Positions 21,815 to 34,050 of a stretch of 64,000 nt of DNA are shown in pieces. This DNA is from Charina bottae (taxonomy: Eukaryota; Chordata; Lepidosauria; Squamata; Charinaidae): contig JALMGJ010000008.1 in NCBI GenBank assembly GCA_023362775.1, forward strand, positions 38,931,001 to 38,995,000, read 5' to 3'. Both the position numbers and the translations under genes were made by a program. The first letter of the stretch is position 1; each line of letters begins with the position of its first letter. The notes under the pieces were generated by a model, which was given only the letters and a program-made list of their open reading frames with translations, ran no database searches and was not told the DNA's origin.

Positions 21815-22949
21815 TTTTGCTTCCTTCATGTTTTCCCTATTCAACCAAGTTCGCCCATACTAGTGTGGAATCTCTTCTCAGAAGGACTGGTTTTGAAAAT
21901 GGATCGGGCCATACTTAAGCTGACAGGCCAGAAGGACAGGCTTAGTGGTGGCCCTAATCCTGCTCATGGCTCAAAAGTTCCCCATTCCTGAAATGGACTC
22001 CTATGTGGCTAAGTGTAAAATCCCATTCAGTGTTTATTTGGTGCAGTTATTCTATGACAGAAATGACTCAGAAATAAGGAATGATGGCATGATTCCACTT
22101 CCAAGAGGAATCCCATCCCCTAGAGCATCTTTCTTGGAGAGAATTAGAATGAGGCAGAGGCACCCCATTCCGTCCACTGGTCTCTCCTCATGGGGTTTTA
22201 TTTGCTCCAGCAGCTTCATTCTGCGTGTAGAAGGCTGAGAAGGTAGAATTTCAAAGTTGGAGTCTGGGGAGCGTTGGAGCCACAGAATCCAAAGTTGCTT
22301 TTACTTCTCAAAGAAGCTAGTCAGCTACAACACCTGGAACTGGTTTATGAAAATCCTGTCCCATTTTCTGCCCTGAACAACATCAGCAAACAGGGATTGA
22401 GAGGAAATAGTGAATGTATCACTTCACTCCTCCCCAGCCCTAATCTCCCCACTTTGGATTGTCCAGCCCATCTCTGTTAGAGTCTCACTGTCTCTAAGGT
22501 CTAGAACATTTATCTCAAAGGTCTTGTGGAGGCCCTTCACTTCTTGAAGCCATTGTCATTTCCATTTCAGTATCTCTTATCACCTGGACCACGTGATCAA
22601 AGCAGTCCTCATGATTTTTTTTTCACCTCCTTGCAGATCCCCCTTTCCCCCATCCCTGCAAACAGTTACAGCCAAAACAATTGTGCTAGAAAGCACCAAG
22701 TACAGATATGCTGGGGAGTGCAACTCAAACATTCCCAGCCAGTGAGTTGCAGTCCCAACAGTTTGAAGGCACTGAATTGAGCATTTATAGCTTAACCAAG
22801 TTGGGAGTCTTTCCTGACATTGTAATAACCTATAACACTGACAATAGATTTGGAGGAGCAAGAAAAGGGGGCAAGGCAGGAGAGACTTGCTTTAAACTGT
22901 CCCAGGAAATGTTCAAACAAAAGAAACTCAAGCCAGGGATAAATATGCG
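21815..22949. other. Nothing recognised
   Basis: Single-copy-looking DNA. Several 60-97-codon frames occur on both strands with no family resemblance. Confidence 0.4.
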
Positions 22950-23110
22950 AATACATTCGTGCTTTACTTTGAATCTTAATTAAATACTGCAAAGCCTTCT
23001 CACAGAATTATTTCTGCTGTACATTTGTGAGTCACAGTGATGCTGCATTTGTAAACTCAGCTTATAAACATTAAATCGTCTTTCTCTTGACGTGGCTCAC
23101 AATGAATCAC
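22950..23110. promoter_or_regulatory. Possible conserved non-coding element
   Basis: Balanced composition with AT-rich homeodomain-like words (CTTAATTAAA) and octamer/CAAT-like words, and no repeat signature. Assigned only from its general look, so this is a weak inference. Confidence 0.2.
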
Positions 23111-23884
23111 TTCCCAATATTCCTTGGCACCAGCCTTGGAATGGATGCTCAATGCCAACGTTAAAGGTGCTTTCACCTCCCTCCATCATTCCCAAAGCTG
23201 GGCTCCTTTTGGGCATGCTGGCAGATGGAATGCATACTCCATTTTACACTGGATTTGTTTGCCTGAGCCATAAGGCTGCAGTTGATGGTCTGCCCCCTCA
23301 ACTGAAAACTACAATAAGTTGCTCACTTGAGCTTTAGAGTCCAGCCAATAAGCTCCTCCAAGTTCACATGATTCCAGCTGTTTGCTCTTAAGCTATTATG
23401 TCCAACTGAGAGACTGTTTAGCTGCTGAACACCGGGCCTTTGTGTCAGCACAGTTGTAGCTTTGCCAGAAAAGACAGACCCAGTGTCTTTCCTTAAGCAG
23501 CAAATACGTGAGCTTGCTCTCGTTGACCCCAGCAGCAAAAATTCCAAGCGGGGGAATCATTTCTGATCTAGCTCTCAGTTCTGACTCAAGATTTCAATGG
23601 GAAAGTTCTAAATCAGCGGGCAAAATTTTAAGTTTGAGCATGAGACCTTTTGTGGAAAAAATGTTGAACTCATATAAATAACCCAAGCATTAGGATGATC
23701 ACATTTGAGACTACTCAGATATTACCAAATATTCTGTTTAAATCAACAGAAGAGCAACTAATGAGCACCAACCTTAATATGAAGTTTTTAAAAAGAAGCA
23801 AACAATTGCCTAGAACTGATACCATAACTCAAGAAAGTTGACCCAACTGTTTAAAAATCTCTTCTTTGAAGCACTGATTTCCTT
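23111..23884. other. Nothing recognised
   Basis: No gene or repeat recognised. Confidence 0.4.
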
Positions 23885-24231
23885 TTTTAAGGTTTTTTTT
23901 TTTAATCCATTTGATTGTGTCTGATTCTCAGAGACTGCCTGGACCAGTCGCTGCAGTTTTCTTGGCAAGGCTTTTCAGAGGTGGTTTGCCATTGCCTCCT
24001 TCCTAGGGCTGAGAGAGGTTGATTGGCCCAAGGTCACCCAGCCGGCTTTCATGTCTAAGGCAGGACTAGAACTCTCAGTCTCCTGGTTTGCCATTGACTC
24101 CTTCCTAGGACTGAGAGACAGGGACTGGCCCAAGGTCACCCAGCTGGCTTTGTGCCTAAGGCGGGACTAGAACTCACAGTCTCCTGGTCTCTAGCCTGAT
24201 GCCTTAACCACTATACCAAACTGGCTGTCAT
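23885..24231 (-). mobile_element. Dimeric Sauria-type SINE with Bov-B-like tail
   Basis: Minus-strand order: head (AGTTTGGTATAGTGGTTAAG), middle (AGTCCTAGGAAGGAGTCAAT), partial second head (AAACCAGGAGACTGAGAG), second middle, and a tail with GACTGGTCCAGGCAGTCTC. It has the same duplicated head as the copies at 5.5 and 50.2 kb but a different tail. Confidence 0.88.
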
Positions 24232-27077
24232 TTCTAAGGTGTAATTGACGCAGAATATTACCACAAAGCTTTGGTTAATATGGGAAGATCTGTGCATATT
24301 ATGCAAGTTTTAAAATGATTTCACTGGATTTTTGGACTCCATTTCAAGGTACTGTTTCTTACTGTTTAAGAGCGAAGGGCTTTAAGTGTTGTTTTACTAT
24401 TGTACAGTACTTTCATGAACTGTGCTCTGCCCTGGAATCTTGAACAAAATTAAGGTTGATGTGATATTAATAAATCACTATATACAGAAGAGATTCAGAT
24501 TGCTCCACTGATAACTGGTTAATGTGTAGAGGAGTTGGGGCATACAAGGGAGGGGAATCTCCCGCAGTTAAAGCTGTGGGTGCCAGAGATTTTATAGCAA
24601 AGCAAGTAAATAAGCCAATAACAGTTTTTATTGTCTCGTAAGAATTTGGTGCTTGTCCTTTGGTGGAACATCCCTATCTCTATCCTGCTATACTGTAAGA
24701 GCGAATTCCGTAGGCATAGGAAAATGAAAGATGCAGTCAGACCAAACAATTTGGCTGTTCTGAAATCACTATATGGTCTAAAAAGAATTGGAAATATTAA
24801 GGGCTTCCTGTCTTCATACAGACCGTTTATATCCTTTTTAAGGAAAGGATAGAGGAGGTCAACATCATACACTAGCATCTAAAAAAAGCTACATAAAATA
24901 TGGGTCAGATTAATCTGACCAGATTTCAGAACTTAACCCCTACAATGCCATAAAGGCAGATGACAGTGAACAGTTGAATTGAAAAGAGTGGCTACATTAT
25001 AATAAATTAAAACTGTAGTTCTAGATACACATGTTTCGAGAATGCACTGACTTGAATCCTTAGATCTCTTTATTTATTTTGGCTTTTTTAGGAGTTTTGG
25101 CAGACTTAGAAATGTTCAAAGTAATTTCAATATTATATCTAGATTTCCAGAAATTGTGTTGGCATAATTCTTGTGCTGGGCTGAGGCTAGTATTATGTAT
25201 GATGGTGACAGGATGATTTGTTGCCATGTGACCTCCCTACATGATCAGCACAGTCTTTGTTCCTGAGATATTCCTTGAATTTACAAAGACCTGGGGTTGG
25301 CTCCTTCACTCTTCTTGCCCTTGGAGAAACTCAACCCATTTCCTAGCTTTGAACCTTTCTTTTTTTCTTTTTCTTCCATTCTGAGGACTCACAAGGGATT
25401 GTGTCTGCTAATTCACAGTCCTTCTTTGAAGTGCCATTGATTATTCCAAACTTGTGAAGTTCTCCAACCTGAAATGGAATCCTCAGTGTGACTCAGGCTG
25501 TACTACAAATAAACTTGCTCTGGTGAACCTGCGAGTTTCCTTTCCATTGACTAACATCAGCCTGTCTCTGAAAAAAGACTCTCAGCAGCATTGAGCATTG
25601 CGAAGGAAAATAAAATCCCCAGCAGGTAGCCCTAGCAAAGAAAAACAGCAAGATCTCTAAACCTACCCATTTCTTTTTTAAATGCTTGAGAGTGCTGCAT
25701 CGTCTGCAGGTCTCCCTCCTCTTCTCTGAAATCGGTAGTGTCCAAAGTGTTACTCACATTGTTTACAGAGCTTTGATGTTCTCTTCCAAGAGTTTTAGTT
25801 CAGCATTTAGGAATGTGAAGGTCAGATCATTTTCCCGCACAGATGAAACCAAGACTGTGAATTTAATACCACTGTTTATTCAAAAACAAGGAAGTCCACT
25901 CTGCCCCTCTCTGTGACTAGGACAAAACACAGAAGAATCAAAATTTGGTCTGGTGATGATTGGAGGATTTTTAAATCATTATTATTAATATTTTCATGCA
26001 TCTCCAGATGGTGTGCTTGCTCACTAGATGGCATATGTGGTTCCAACCAATTTTATTTTAAAGGCAGTTGAAGAAGTTGGGTTTATAGGGATGATCTAAA
26101 GAGGTTAAAAAGAAGGAATGAAACTATGAGCTGATTGAATAATGTTTTTAGAAATTAATGAATTGCTTTTTGTTGATGGATCATCCATCCAATAGAATTC
26201 AAATTAACATTTATACTACCAGAATCATAACAGACAGTTCAAAAAAGCTATATTTGAAATCCAAGTTACTTCTACTGCTTAGATTAGACTAACCAGAACA
26301 AGATGATCTAAGGCATCTTCCTACATTTCCTGTAGTGGAATTGCAAGCTTTCTTTCCTGAACACCCTTGCGCTTTAGTATTTGAGGACCTAACTGTGTCC
26401 TCACAGACCTTAAAGTGTTTGGGATTTTACCATGATGAGCCCTTTATAATTAGTGCAACAAAAAAAGATGCTGATTTTCTAAAGGATTGAATCATTTAAG
26501 TGGCACGTCTTTTATGTGACTCTTAAAGCAGCCATGTAAAAAAGGATATGGCTGTTTTAATGAGCAGCAGAGAGGTGCTGTCCTTGTGTGAGATCTGAAG
26601 CACTTCTGTATCATTTTCAACCCATGCATCAGCCTAGTAGTCACCATCATTGTCATCCCCAAAACAGATGTTAAGCCTCCAACAGATACAATAGATATAT
26701 CACAACTGTTTGTTTTGTTTTTTAATTACAAAGATAGGTTGAAAAATTCGGACCTATCTCTTCTGTTGATGTCCCTGATCAACACCATCCTCTTCCTCCA
26801 AAGCCCTTTTGAGCTTCGTATTTTTTTTTAAATACTAGAGCAGTGCAGCACCTTGGATTCAATGACAGAAAGGTGCTTTGCAGTACGCATAGGCACTTAT
26901 AAAGCATCTATCTGGAGCTCCTTAAAGTAGCTTCATCTTCTTCCAGGATCACACAGCTGCCTTCATAGCTGCAGTAAGATCTCGAGAACAAACACTTTTG
27001 GTTTAAAGAGTTGAAGACAGGTGCTATCTGCCTGTTTCTGAAGCACCTCTTTTGCTTTTGAATCAAATGCACAGTCC
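24232..27077. other. Repeat-poor stretch, nothing recognised
   Basis: About 2.8 kb without a recognised repeat or gene. A 119-codon minus-strand frame (24519-24878) has no family resemblance. A single CTCF-like CACTAGATGGC occurs near 26022. Confidence 0.45.
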
Positions 27078-27402
27078 CACTAAACCAGGGTTTCTCAACC
27101 AGGGTTCCGTGGCACCCTAGGGTTCTGTGAGAGGTCACTTGAGGTTCCCTGGGAAATCACAATTTATTTTAAAAATTATTTCAAATTCGGGCAACTTCAC
27201 ATTAAAGAGGTAAGTTTCATTCTTTATTTTTAATTTAAGAACACTGCTAATGCATATATACAGGCCTACACATCAAATAAATATTATAATTTTGTAACTT
27301 CTGGCCTATATTTTAGCCTGAATGTGGAGCAGTTCCTCAAGGCCTGAAAAATATTTCAAGGGTTCCTCCAGGGTCGAAAGGATGGGAAAGGCTGCCCTAA
27401 AC
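27078..27402. mobile_element. hAT-type MITE (CAGGGTTTCTCAACC family), copy 1
   Basis: Body 27086-27394, starting CAGGGTTTCTCAACCAGGG and ending GGGAAAGGCTG. Flanked by CACTAAAC and CCCTAAAC (7 of 8 match). The interior holds GTTCCGTGGCACCCTAGGG and GGTTCCTCCAGGGTC. A second copy lies at 52.07 kb. Confidence 0.88.
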
Positions 27403-28729
27403 ACTGATTTAGGCTGTCCTATACAATCTGTTTGAAATTCAGCTGAAATGTGTGGTTTTTGTTTCTGCAGTGAGAAGGCATCACTTTGTGCTGGTGTGTT
27501 TACCTCACAGTTTAGACAAGGATTCCAAGTTTGGATGATGTGAAAGTGTTTCCCAGAATCCCTTGGAGGATCATAATATAATAAAGCCTTTAGAAGCCAT
27601 CATGACACTGCAGTCCTGAATCCCATACAGAACATGAATTGCCAGCTTTATGAATGTACAACATAAAATCAATTACAATATGTCACAAGCAGTTAGCGTG
27701 TTTTTTCCACCCAGCAAAGCCCTACTACATCTTGTGGAAGAAAAGGCTTTTCCAGCCTGGCTGTAGCCAAATGTGAGTCTAATGGATATTGCTTTTTAAA
27801 CTCTAAAATCAGTTTTGTCTCTTGTTCTTTGACAGTACAAGGTGGGCCATTATTAATCTGGCATGATTTCCTCCCTTCTTTTGTATCTATTTTCTTCTTC
27901 CCTTCCATCAGAAACCACCACATCATCAGTTTTAGCCTATGGCACCCAAAATCCTCAGTTTATAAAAGGAAATGTTATATGGAGACACTGGGATTTTTTT
28001 TTCTTTTAAAGCAGTAAGTTTGCTATCTCTGTAATGGCTGACTGCCAAAGATTTTCAAAAGATTAATGCAATAGGCTTGTCTGGGAAGTTTTCATAGAGG
28101 TCCTTACTAAAAATCCAGACATACATGATGGAGTTTTGAAGGTTAATAAAAGAACTCCAAGCAGCTAACAACAATCTTGCAAAGTAGAAGCGTGAACCAA
28201 AAAAAGGACTTGCACATTAAGCTTAATTACGTTCAGAAATAAATTCAGTCTTCACACAGTAGTTAGATGAAGAAAAAAATAAACAGCTTACATTTATTCA
28301 ATAGAACTGGATACAAGTAGATTAATATTAGAAAACACTTAATCATCACCGGTTCTTTGTAGACAATCGTTATGGAAATGGAAATGTCTGTGTGCAAGCG
28401 AGATGAAAGGACTAGAGATGCATTCTGCAGCACCTCCTGCTTGCAGGTGTGCCCAAAGAGTAATGGAGATTGTTGATCCCCAAAACCCAAGAAGGAGAAA
28501 GGAAGTGGAAATCACGTGACCCATGTGACTTCCCACAAGCAAAATAGAGATGTGTTTACTAGAAGGACCCCCCTTATGCTTATGAGACAATGTTGAGTTG
28601 ACCCCTGATAATTCCAACAATACATGCTTAAAAGAAAAAGAAAAGAATCTTACGGTGGAAATGAGATTGGAAGACAGCTGCCAGCAAGGCTAAACTTCCT
28701 GGGTACCTTTTCTTTCAAGACTTTTCTCC
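27403..28729. other. Nothing recognised
   Basis: Repeat-poor DNA with short frames only. Confidence 0.4.
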
Positions 28730-29190
28730 AGCACTGAAAAAGGGCCCTTAATTTTAGCTTAGGTCACTGCCACAATGGGCGTTGTGAGTTTCTCTTTCAA
28801 CCTTGGAAATTTAGGCAACTTGCCAGTAATGGAGACGTATTAACACTTAATGTAGCTTAATGAAATAGGTGTCACATTCGTAATTTACAGAAGCTCTTTC
28901 TAAAGCATTAAATTCAATTATACTCCTTAAAAGCTATTTGAGGTTGAAGTTAGTTTGGTTGGGGGGCGAGGGTTGAGTGAAAAGGCTGGAAGAGGAAGAG
29001 GAGGGGTTATTTTTAGGATCAAAATGATATATAAATAGTTAACATATCTAAACGCATCCATTAGTGTACATGAAAGCAATAAATGTGCCAAAGGAGCAAT
29101 AACATGATTGAGAAAAGTCACTCTGCCAGTGTGGTCATTAAGACTTAAAGGGTCTCATTTATGGCCACAGTAAAAAGAATGCTATAAAAG
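28730..29190. promoter_or_regulatory. Possible conserved non-coding element
   Basis: Repeat-free sequence with TAAT-type words (CACTTAATGTAGCTTAATG, GCATTAAATTCAATTATA). It has the look of developmental enhancers but no decisive feature. Confidence 0.25.
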
Positions 29191-29238
29191 AACCTACCCC
29201 CCACCCGCCATAAGTTTTTGATTGCTTACTGCCAACAC

Positions 29239-29257
29239 GACCCCCCCCCCCCCCCAG
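29239..29257. repeat. Poly-C run
   Basis: About 17 uninterrupted C residues after ACGA. Confidence 0.95.
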
Positions 29258-29909
29258 CTGTCTGTAAGGTGCAAGCATAACTCAAAATGGCATGACTTAA
29301 AAGATGAAGGAAGGTATTGTGGATTTTTTTTAATGGCAACAGTTTCAGCTACTTCAAAAGGGAAGGTGGGTCTCCAAGAGACTTGGTGGGTTATGAGGAT
29401 TTATCTGTCATCATAGGAAAGATCTGCTCTTGGGGAATATATCTGAGCCTTGTTGATGTGTAAATGTGAGCACCAATAGGCTCCTTTGATGTATCGTACA
29501 GAAGTATCTTACACAAGTTAGCCTCAAGTCATATCCCTACAAAGGTTGTCCTTTTTGCCTAAATGAATAATCTGACCAGTCAGAATTCCTTTAGAGATCT
29601 GTAGACTTTTGTACTACTTTGCTTTTTAGGAGAAACTGCCCATTCACCTTCTGGATTGTGAGAACTCTCAAAAATGGACAGGAGGACTCCTTCTCTCAAA
29701 AACATTCTGTTGCCACTCAGCATGACATACATAAGATTTTAAGATGGTCTCCCAACCAGACTTGGCCACTCTTAGAGGGATTTTGTTTCAGAAATACAAC
29801 ATCTGGTACCTTCAGTCCATCAAATATGGTTATTAGCCAACAGCCAGTTCTGATTTGTCCATCAGGAACTTGGTACATTAATGGAATTCTGTGTATGCAG
29901 GAATTCTCA
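29258..29909. other. Nothing recognised
   Basis: No gene or repeat recognised. The 170-codon frame starting at 29619 runs into the hAT element and is not a gene. Confidence 0.45.
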
Positions 29910-30359
29910 CAGGGGTCCCCAACCTTTTTGGCACCAGGGACCGGTTCCGTGGAAGACAATTTTTCCACGGACCAGGGGGTGGGGTTTGCAGGCGGGGGCC
30001 AATCGTGCAGACCGGGGGTGGGGTTTGCAGGCAGGAGCCAATCGTGCGGACGGGGGGCAGGGTTTGCGAGCGGGGGCCAATCGGGCCTCGTGCTCCTCGG
30101 CCCGTCTTCCGCCTTCTTTGCCGCGTGCTGATAGGTGGAGGTGTTTTCCCTTCAGGGTCCCCACCAATCAGCTGCTCCGGCTCAGGCTCTGTCTTTGCGC
30201 CTTCTCAGCTTCTTCCTGCTAACGGTTGCTCTTCCTCCGACTCATGGCGGCAGGGACAGGCTCGTTTCTGACACCACCACTCACCTCCTGCTGGGCGGCC
30301 CACTTCCTAACAGGCCACAGCCCACTAGTGGGCCGCAGCCCACAGGTTGGGGACCCCTG
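29910..30359. mobile_element. hAT-type MITE (CAGGGGTCCCCAACC family)
   Basis: Ends CAGGGGTCCCCAACCTTTTT and CCACAGGTTGGGGACCCCTG are inverted repeats. Next to them GGACCGGTTCCGTGG on the left and TAACAGGCCACAGCCCAC on the right match the layout of a hAT family widespread in amniotes. The GC-rich middle has three ~38-bp tandem-like units (GGGGTTTGCAGGCGGGGGCC). No TSD match was found at the edges. Confidence 0.85.
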
Positions 30360-30880
30360 CTCTAATAGAGATTCTCTAATAGTATGAGATTCTGGATCCA
30401 CATAAGGAGGAATGTGTATAATATGTACATAGACCATATCCTTATACTGAATTACATGAACAGATCTTGTCTGCACAAACCTTCATGGCCATGTCTGAAT
30501 TTGGGATTTGGGCCACTGTCTGCAATATAATATAGTTTAATTGCCAGTGTTAACAATACATTTGGCACATAACATAACCTAAAATGATTCAACCACTTTA
30601 TTTTCTACCCACTTCTCCTTTAGCCTACAGTATCAGCACACAGCTGGTTGGAACAATCAGACGGAGACAAATCTGGACCTTCTTCATTTAGGCTGATGGT
30701 TACAAATTCAGGCTGACCTTCATGCTGGGTTAAATGTCTCTTAGCAGATCAACACACATGGGGGCAGTGCAGGTATCATGTACAGCCTTCAGAAATTGTA
30801 ACCACCCTCCAGAACCAACCCCACAAGATCAGAGAGTAAGTGTATCAAACAACCTGTAATTAAGTCATGTCATGTAGCCT
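30360..30880. other. Nothing firm recognised
   Basis: Repeat-free and possibly part of the conserved-looking block that follows. Confidence 0.35.
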
Positions 30881-30889
30881 GATTCAACT

Positions 30890-31260
30890 TGGAACGTGGG
30901 GGGTATGGGGAGGGAGGAAGATGCCTACAGTAATTGCATTTAGTTCATCTCCCGATCATAACCGCTAATTCAATTGTGCGCTCGTTGTGCCAGCTCATTG
31001 CCATTAAGCACACATTTAATTACTTCATGAAGGATTAATATGCAGCACACAAAAGAAAGGACATTGTCCTGTGCCAAAGCACACAGCTGCCTGGCCATTT
31101 AGCTCCGAGATAAAAGAAAGAATATCATTGGGCATCAAATCCTGTTTCGAATCCATCATTATTAGATGAACATTTGAGACTTTTATTTTCATGCTTGTTA
31201 TTCTCCGTTCAGTGCACACATATTTCTCTGCCCCAAGAAAGAGCAGTCGGGTGCGAGTGA
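30890..31260. promoter_or_regulatory. Likely conserved non-coding element / enhancer
   Basis: No repeat features. It is dense in homeodomain-type words (GCTAATTCAATTG, CATTTAATTAC, GGATTAATATGC) and POU or bHLH-like words (CAGCTG), with retained CpG in TGTGCGCTCG. Such repeat-free blocks are typical of vertebrate developmental non-coding elements. I have no alignment to prove conservation. Confidence 0.45.
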
Positions 31261-31481
31261 CAGCCCTGCTATTGTTATCTCAATCATACCGCTAAGCAAG
31301 ATGCCCCCCTTTTACCCTCCCCTTCATTAGCCTCCCTCCATACTTGTAAGGGTGTTCTTATCTTGTCTGCAAGCAAGAGGCTGCAGCTACATTACAACAT
31401 CCTGAGATAAGGAGCCTGTCCTGACATTATTCCAGCTTGCACTGCAAAGGTCTGACAAGCATAGCAAGTGTAAGCTTTCAA

Positions 31482-31520
31482 AAGGGGGGGGGGGGAGAGA
31501 CAGAGAGAGACAGAGAGAGA
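31482..31520. repeat. G-run and GAGACA/GA microsatellite
   Basis: About 14 G residues then AGAGACAGAGAGAGACAGAG. Confidence 0.9.
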
Positions 31521-31639
31521 AGAGACAATACTCCCTACCCCTTCTATCATCCCAAGACAGCCCATCAATTCTCCAGTTTGTACACAATCATTATTGTAAA
31601 GGAAACAAAAGCCAGTGTCAATTGTGCAGTGTTAGAAAA

Positions 31640-31990
31640 CAGTCCCTCAAATTAAAACCATGTACCTAACTGCATCTGATGGCAGAAGCTATTTAGTGGT
31701 GATATTTTACAAAAAGGCAATGAAAAGCAATAACAGCTTTATTTAATGTATCTGCTCAATCCAGCTGCCTTGCATGGGCCTTAATAGAAGCTGTCGATCA
31801 ATGTCGGCGTCTTTGAAATAACTATGGCAGACTGCAATAAACACAAAAGAAAAGATAACTAAAACGACTGATCTGCCTCTTCTTACTTTCTTGGGCACTG
31901 AGATTGTCACTTGTTTGTACAGCTTATAACAGCAATGGCTGATGGTCATCATGGTGACCATGTGTAGAGTCATGGATCAGCAACTTGGAT
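31640..31990. promoter_or_regulatory. Possible conserved non-coding element
   Basis: Repeat-free. It contains GCTTTATTTAATGTATCTGC and GAAGCTGTCGATCAATGTCG. Same general character as 30.9-31.26 kb but weaker. Confidence 0.3.
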
Positions 31991-32100
31991 TTCTATGGGC
32001 ATGAAATGGTCCTAATCCTACAAAACAGACAGACTCCATTGCACATGGCTGGGCAGCAGTAAACAGATTCTGAGAATATTCTCTGCACAGACACATATAT

Positions 32101-33065
32101 TGTTATGACCTGGATGTGGGAAGTCTACTTTTCCTGGCCTTGTTGGACCTCTCAGGAGCTTTTGATACCATCAATCATGATATCCTTCTGGACCACTTTC
32201 AGGAGTTGGAGATTGGAGGCATTGTCTACAGTGATTCTGCTCTTTCCCCAGTGGGAAATTCCAACCAGTAGTAATGAGTGAGGAGAGATCAGCTTGACAA
32301 TCTTTCTTTGTGAGCATCTTAAACCAAGCCAAATCCAAAAATGCTAGAGAATTCCTGGAAGCTTGGCACTCAGACAAAGCAGCCACCAACAGACACATAG
32401 AGGTAAACAACATCTACATACCATTCATAAGAGACAATAGAAAAGCAATGAAATGTCTGCAAGAAAACAACAAAGCTCAGAGAGCACCAAGGACTCCACA
32501 ATCTTTCTTTTGTAGAGGGCCAAGGGTCTCAGTCTTCTCTCCCCTACTATTTAACATCTGCATGAAGCAACTGGAGAAGTCATCTATCAATTTGGGGTAT
32601 GGTGTCATCAATATGCTGATGATGTTACCCAACTGTACATTGGCAACCCCATACTGTGCAGGAGATACTTTTAGTGTCTGGATGAGATGAAACAGGCTGA
32701 AGCTGAACCAAGTTAATATGAAGTTGCTGTTTGTCTATTGCAGTTTCCTCACATCTAATGTTGTTTCTTGAAACGGTAGCAGTACCCTGAAGCAGCAGAG
32801 TTTGCGAATTTATTTATTTATTCAATTTGGATGCCACCCAACTCCAACCAATTTGGTGTCCTCCTGGATTCACAGCTACTGCTAGAAGTACAGGTGGAGG
32901 TCAAGACCAGGGGGAATTTTGGCCAGATTTGGCTGGTGTGCCAGTTGCAGCCTTATGTGAGGATCTTGCAACTGAATTATGCTGTCATCACTACATGCCT
33001 GGACTACTACAATGTGCTCTACATGGGGCTCCCTTTAAAAACCACCTAGAAGCTTCAATTAGTCC
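32101..33065 (+). mobile_element. L2-group LINE fragment, split by a nested insertion
   Basis: Before the split the plus strand reads LLFLALLDLSGAFDTINHDI (from about 32130), the RT block with catalytic D. After the split come SPLLFNICMKQLEK and, in another frame, QYADDVTQLYI (from about 32609), the intact YADD box. SCLDYYNVLYMGLPLKTT-like sequence follows near 33000. The order and spacing fit one 5'- and 3'-truncated LINE with frameshifts. The stretch 32700-32830 is unrecognised and ends with a short ATTT run. Confidence 0.82.
32297..32510 (+). mobile_element. Penelope-like fragment nested in the LINE, with TSD
   Basis: Body 32310-32497, flanked by ACAATCTTTCTTT at 32297-32309 and 32498-32510. 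It encodes [20 protein letters not shown] followed by the terminal phrase ATGAAATGTCTGCAAG. This matches the copy at 62.95-63.40 kb except for about 230 missing internal bases. The residues resemble the C-terminal end of Penelope-type ORFs. Confidence 0.85.
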
Positions 33066-34050
33066 ACGTCAGAGGAAAAAACACACACTCTTCTCTAAAT
33101 TACCATTATGTTTATGTGTTACAGTGCTTTTAAGGAAATAATTCATGCTGATTTCTAATATATGCAGTGCCCCTTGCCTTCACAAACTATACAGATTTTT
33201 CCAAACAGACAATTGTATCTGGAGCTTTTTATAGTTTCTTAACTGACTTCCTGATTCACACAGCTTTGATATGTTCACTCCATTTGACAGCTTCAGTACT
33301 TTCTCTTCTCTCTAGACTTGCTTTTATCCTAGAGAGAAGAAGAGGGAAGAGGGAAAAAGAACTCTTTCCTTGGCTTCTTGGAACTCCAGCACCTTTGCCA
33401 AGCTTCCTTGTTTACATCTGGTCTGTCCTTTCCAAATGCTGCAGTCTTGCCCACACACCAATCTGCTCCTCAGATCTCTCTTTCCAATCCTGTTTGCTCC
33501 TGCTGGATCCTCAGCTGCAGATTCCTTCTTCAGCTTTGGCTGGATTCACACAGCACATCAAGTCCACCCAGCATACATACAACACCAGCAGTCTTCAACA
33601 CGGATTACCACCTCCTCCACTGCCTCTTCTGCCCTTTTAATATATTTTGATCAAAAGGCAGATGGGTCAGTTCTCAGATGTCTTAATTAGGCAGAAAGTG
33701 TCAAGGTGTTTCTATCACAGTTTTCCTGTGGCAGTCCTTTGAGGTAGGACAGGCTGTGGAGCTTACATTATTGTTGCAGTGCATAATAACAGAAATTTGA
33801 AAGCCTAATAGAGTTTCTATCTCCCCATTCCAATACACAAGAGAATCAAATAGGGTAATCTTGAGTTTCTTTCTTATCCCTTCCTCTCTTTCAGGGCTAA
33901 GCTGATATTTACATAACTGCTGTTGCATTGCTTCTTCAACTAAACTTACAGCTTCTTGAAAGGAATGTCCTCCAATGGACAGGCTTGCTTCAAATTCTTC
34001 TCAAGTCTTCCTTAAAGTCAGGTACTTGATAAGAACATGGGAAAGAAATA
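33066..34050. other. Unrecognised, perhaps a worn repeat
   Basis: CT-rich plus strand with long overlapping frames (33167-33640) that I judge compositional. No terminal repeats or motifs were identified. Confidence 0.35.

Noticed and set aside
24519..24878. A 119-codon minus-strand frame
   Set aside because: No recognisable motif, low-complexity hydrophobic stretches and no splice or promoter context.
33167..33640. A 157-codon hydrophobic frame as a membrane protein
   Set aside because: Overlapping frames of similar length in two other phases show a CT-rich compositional effect; no start context or family match.
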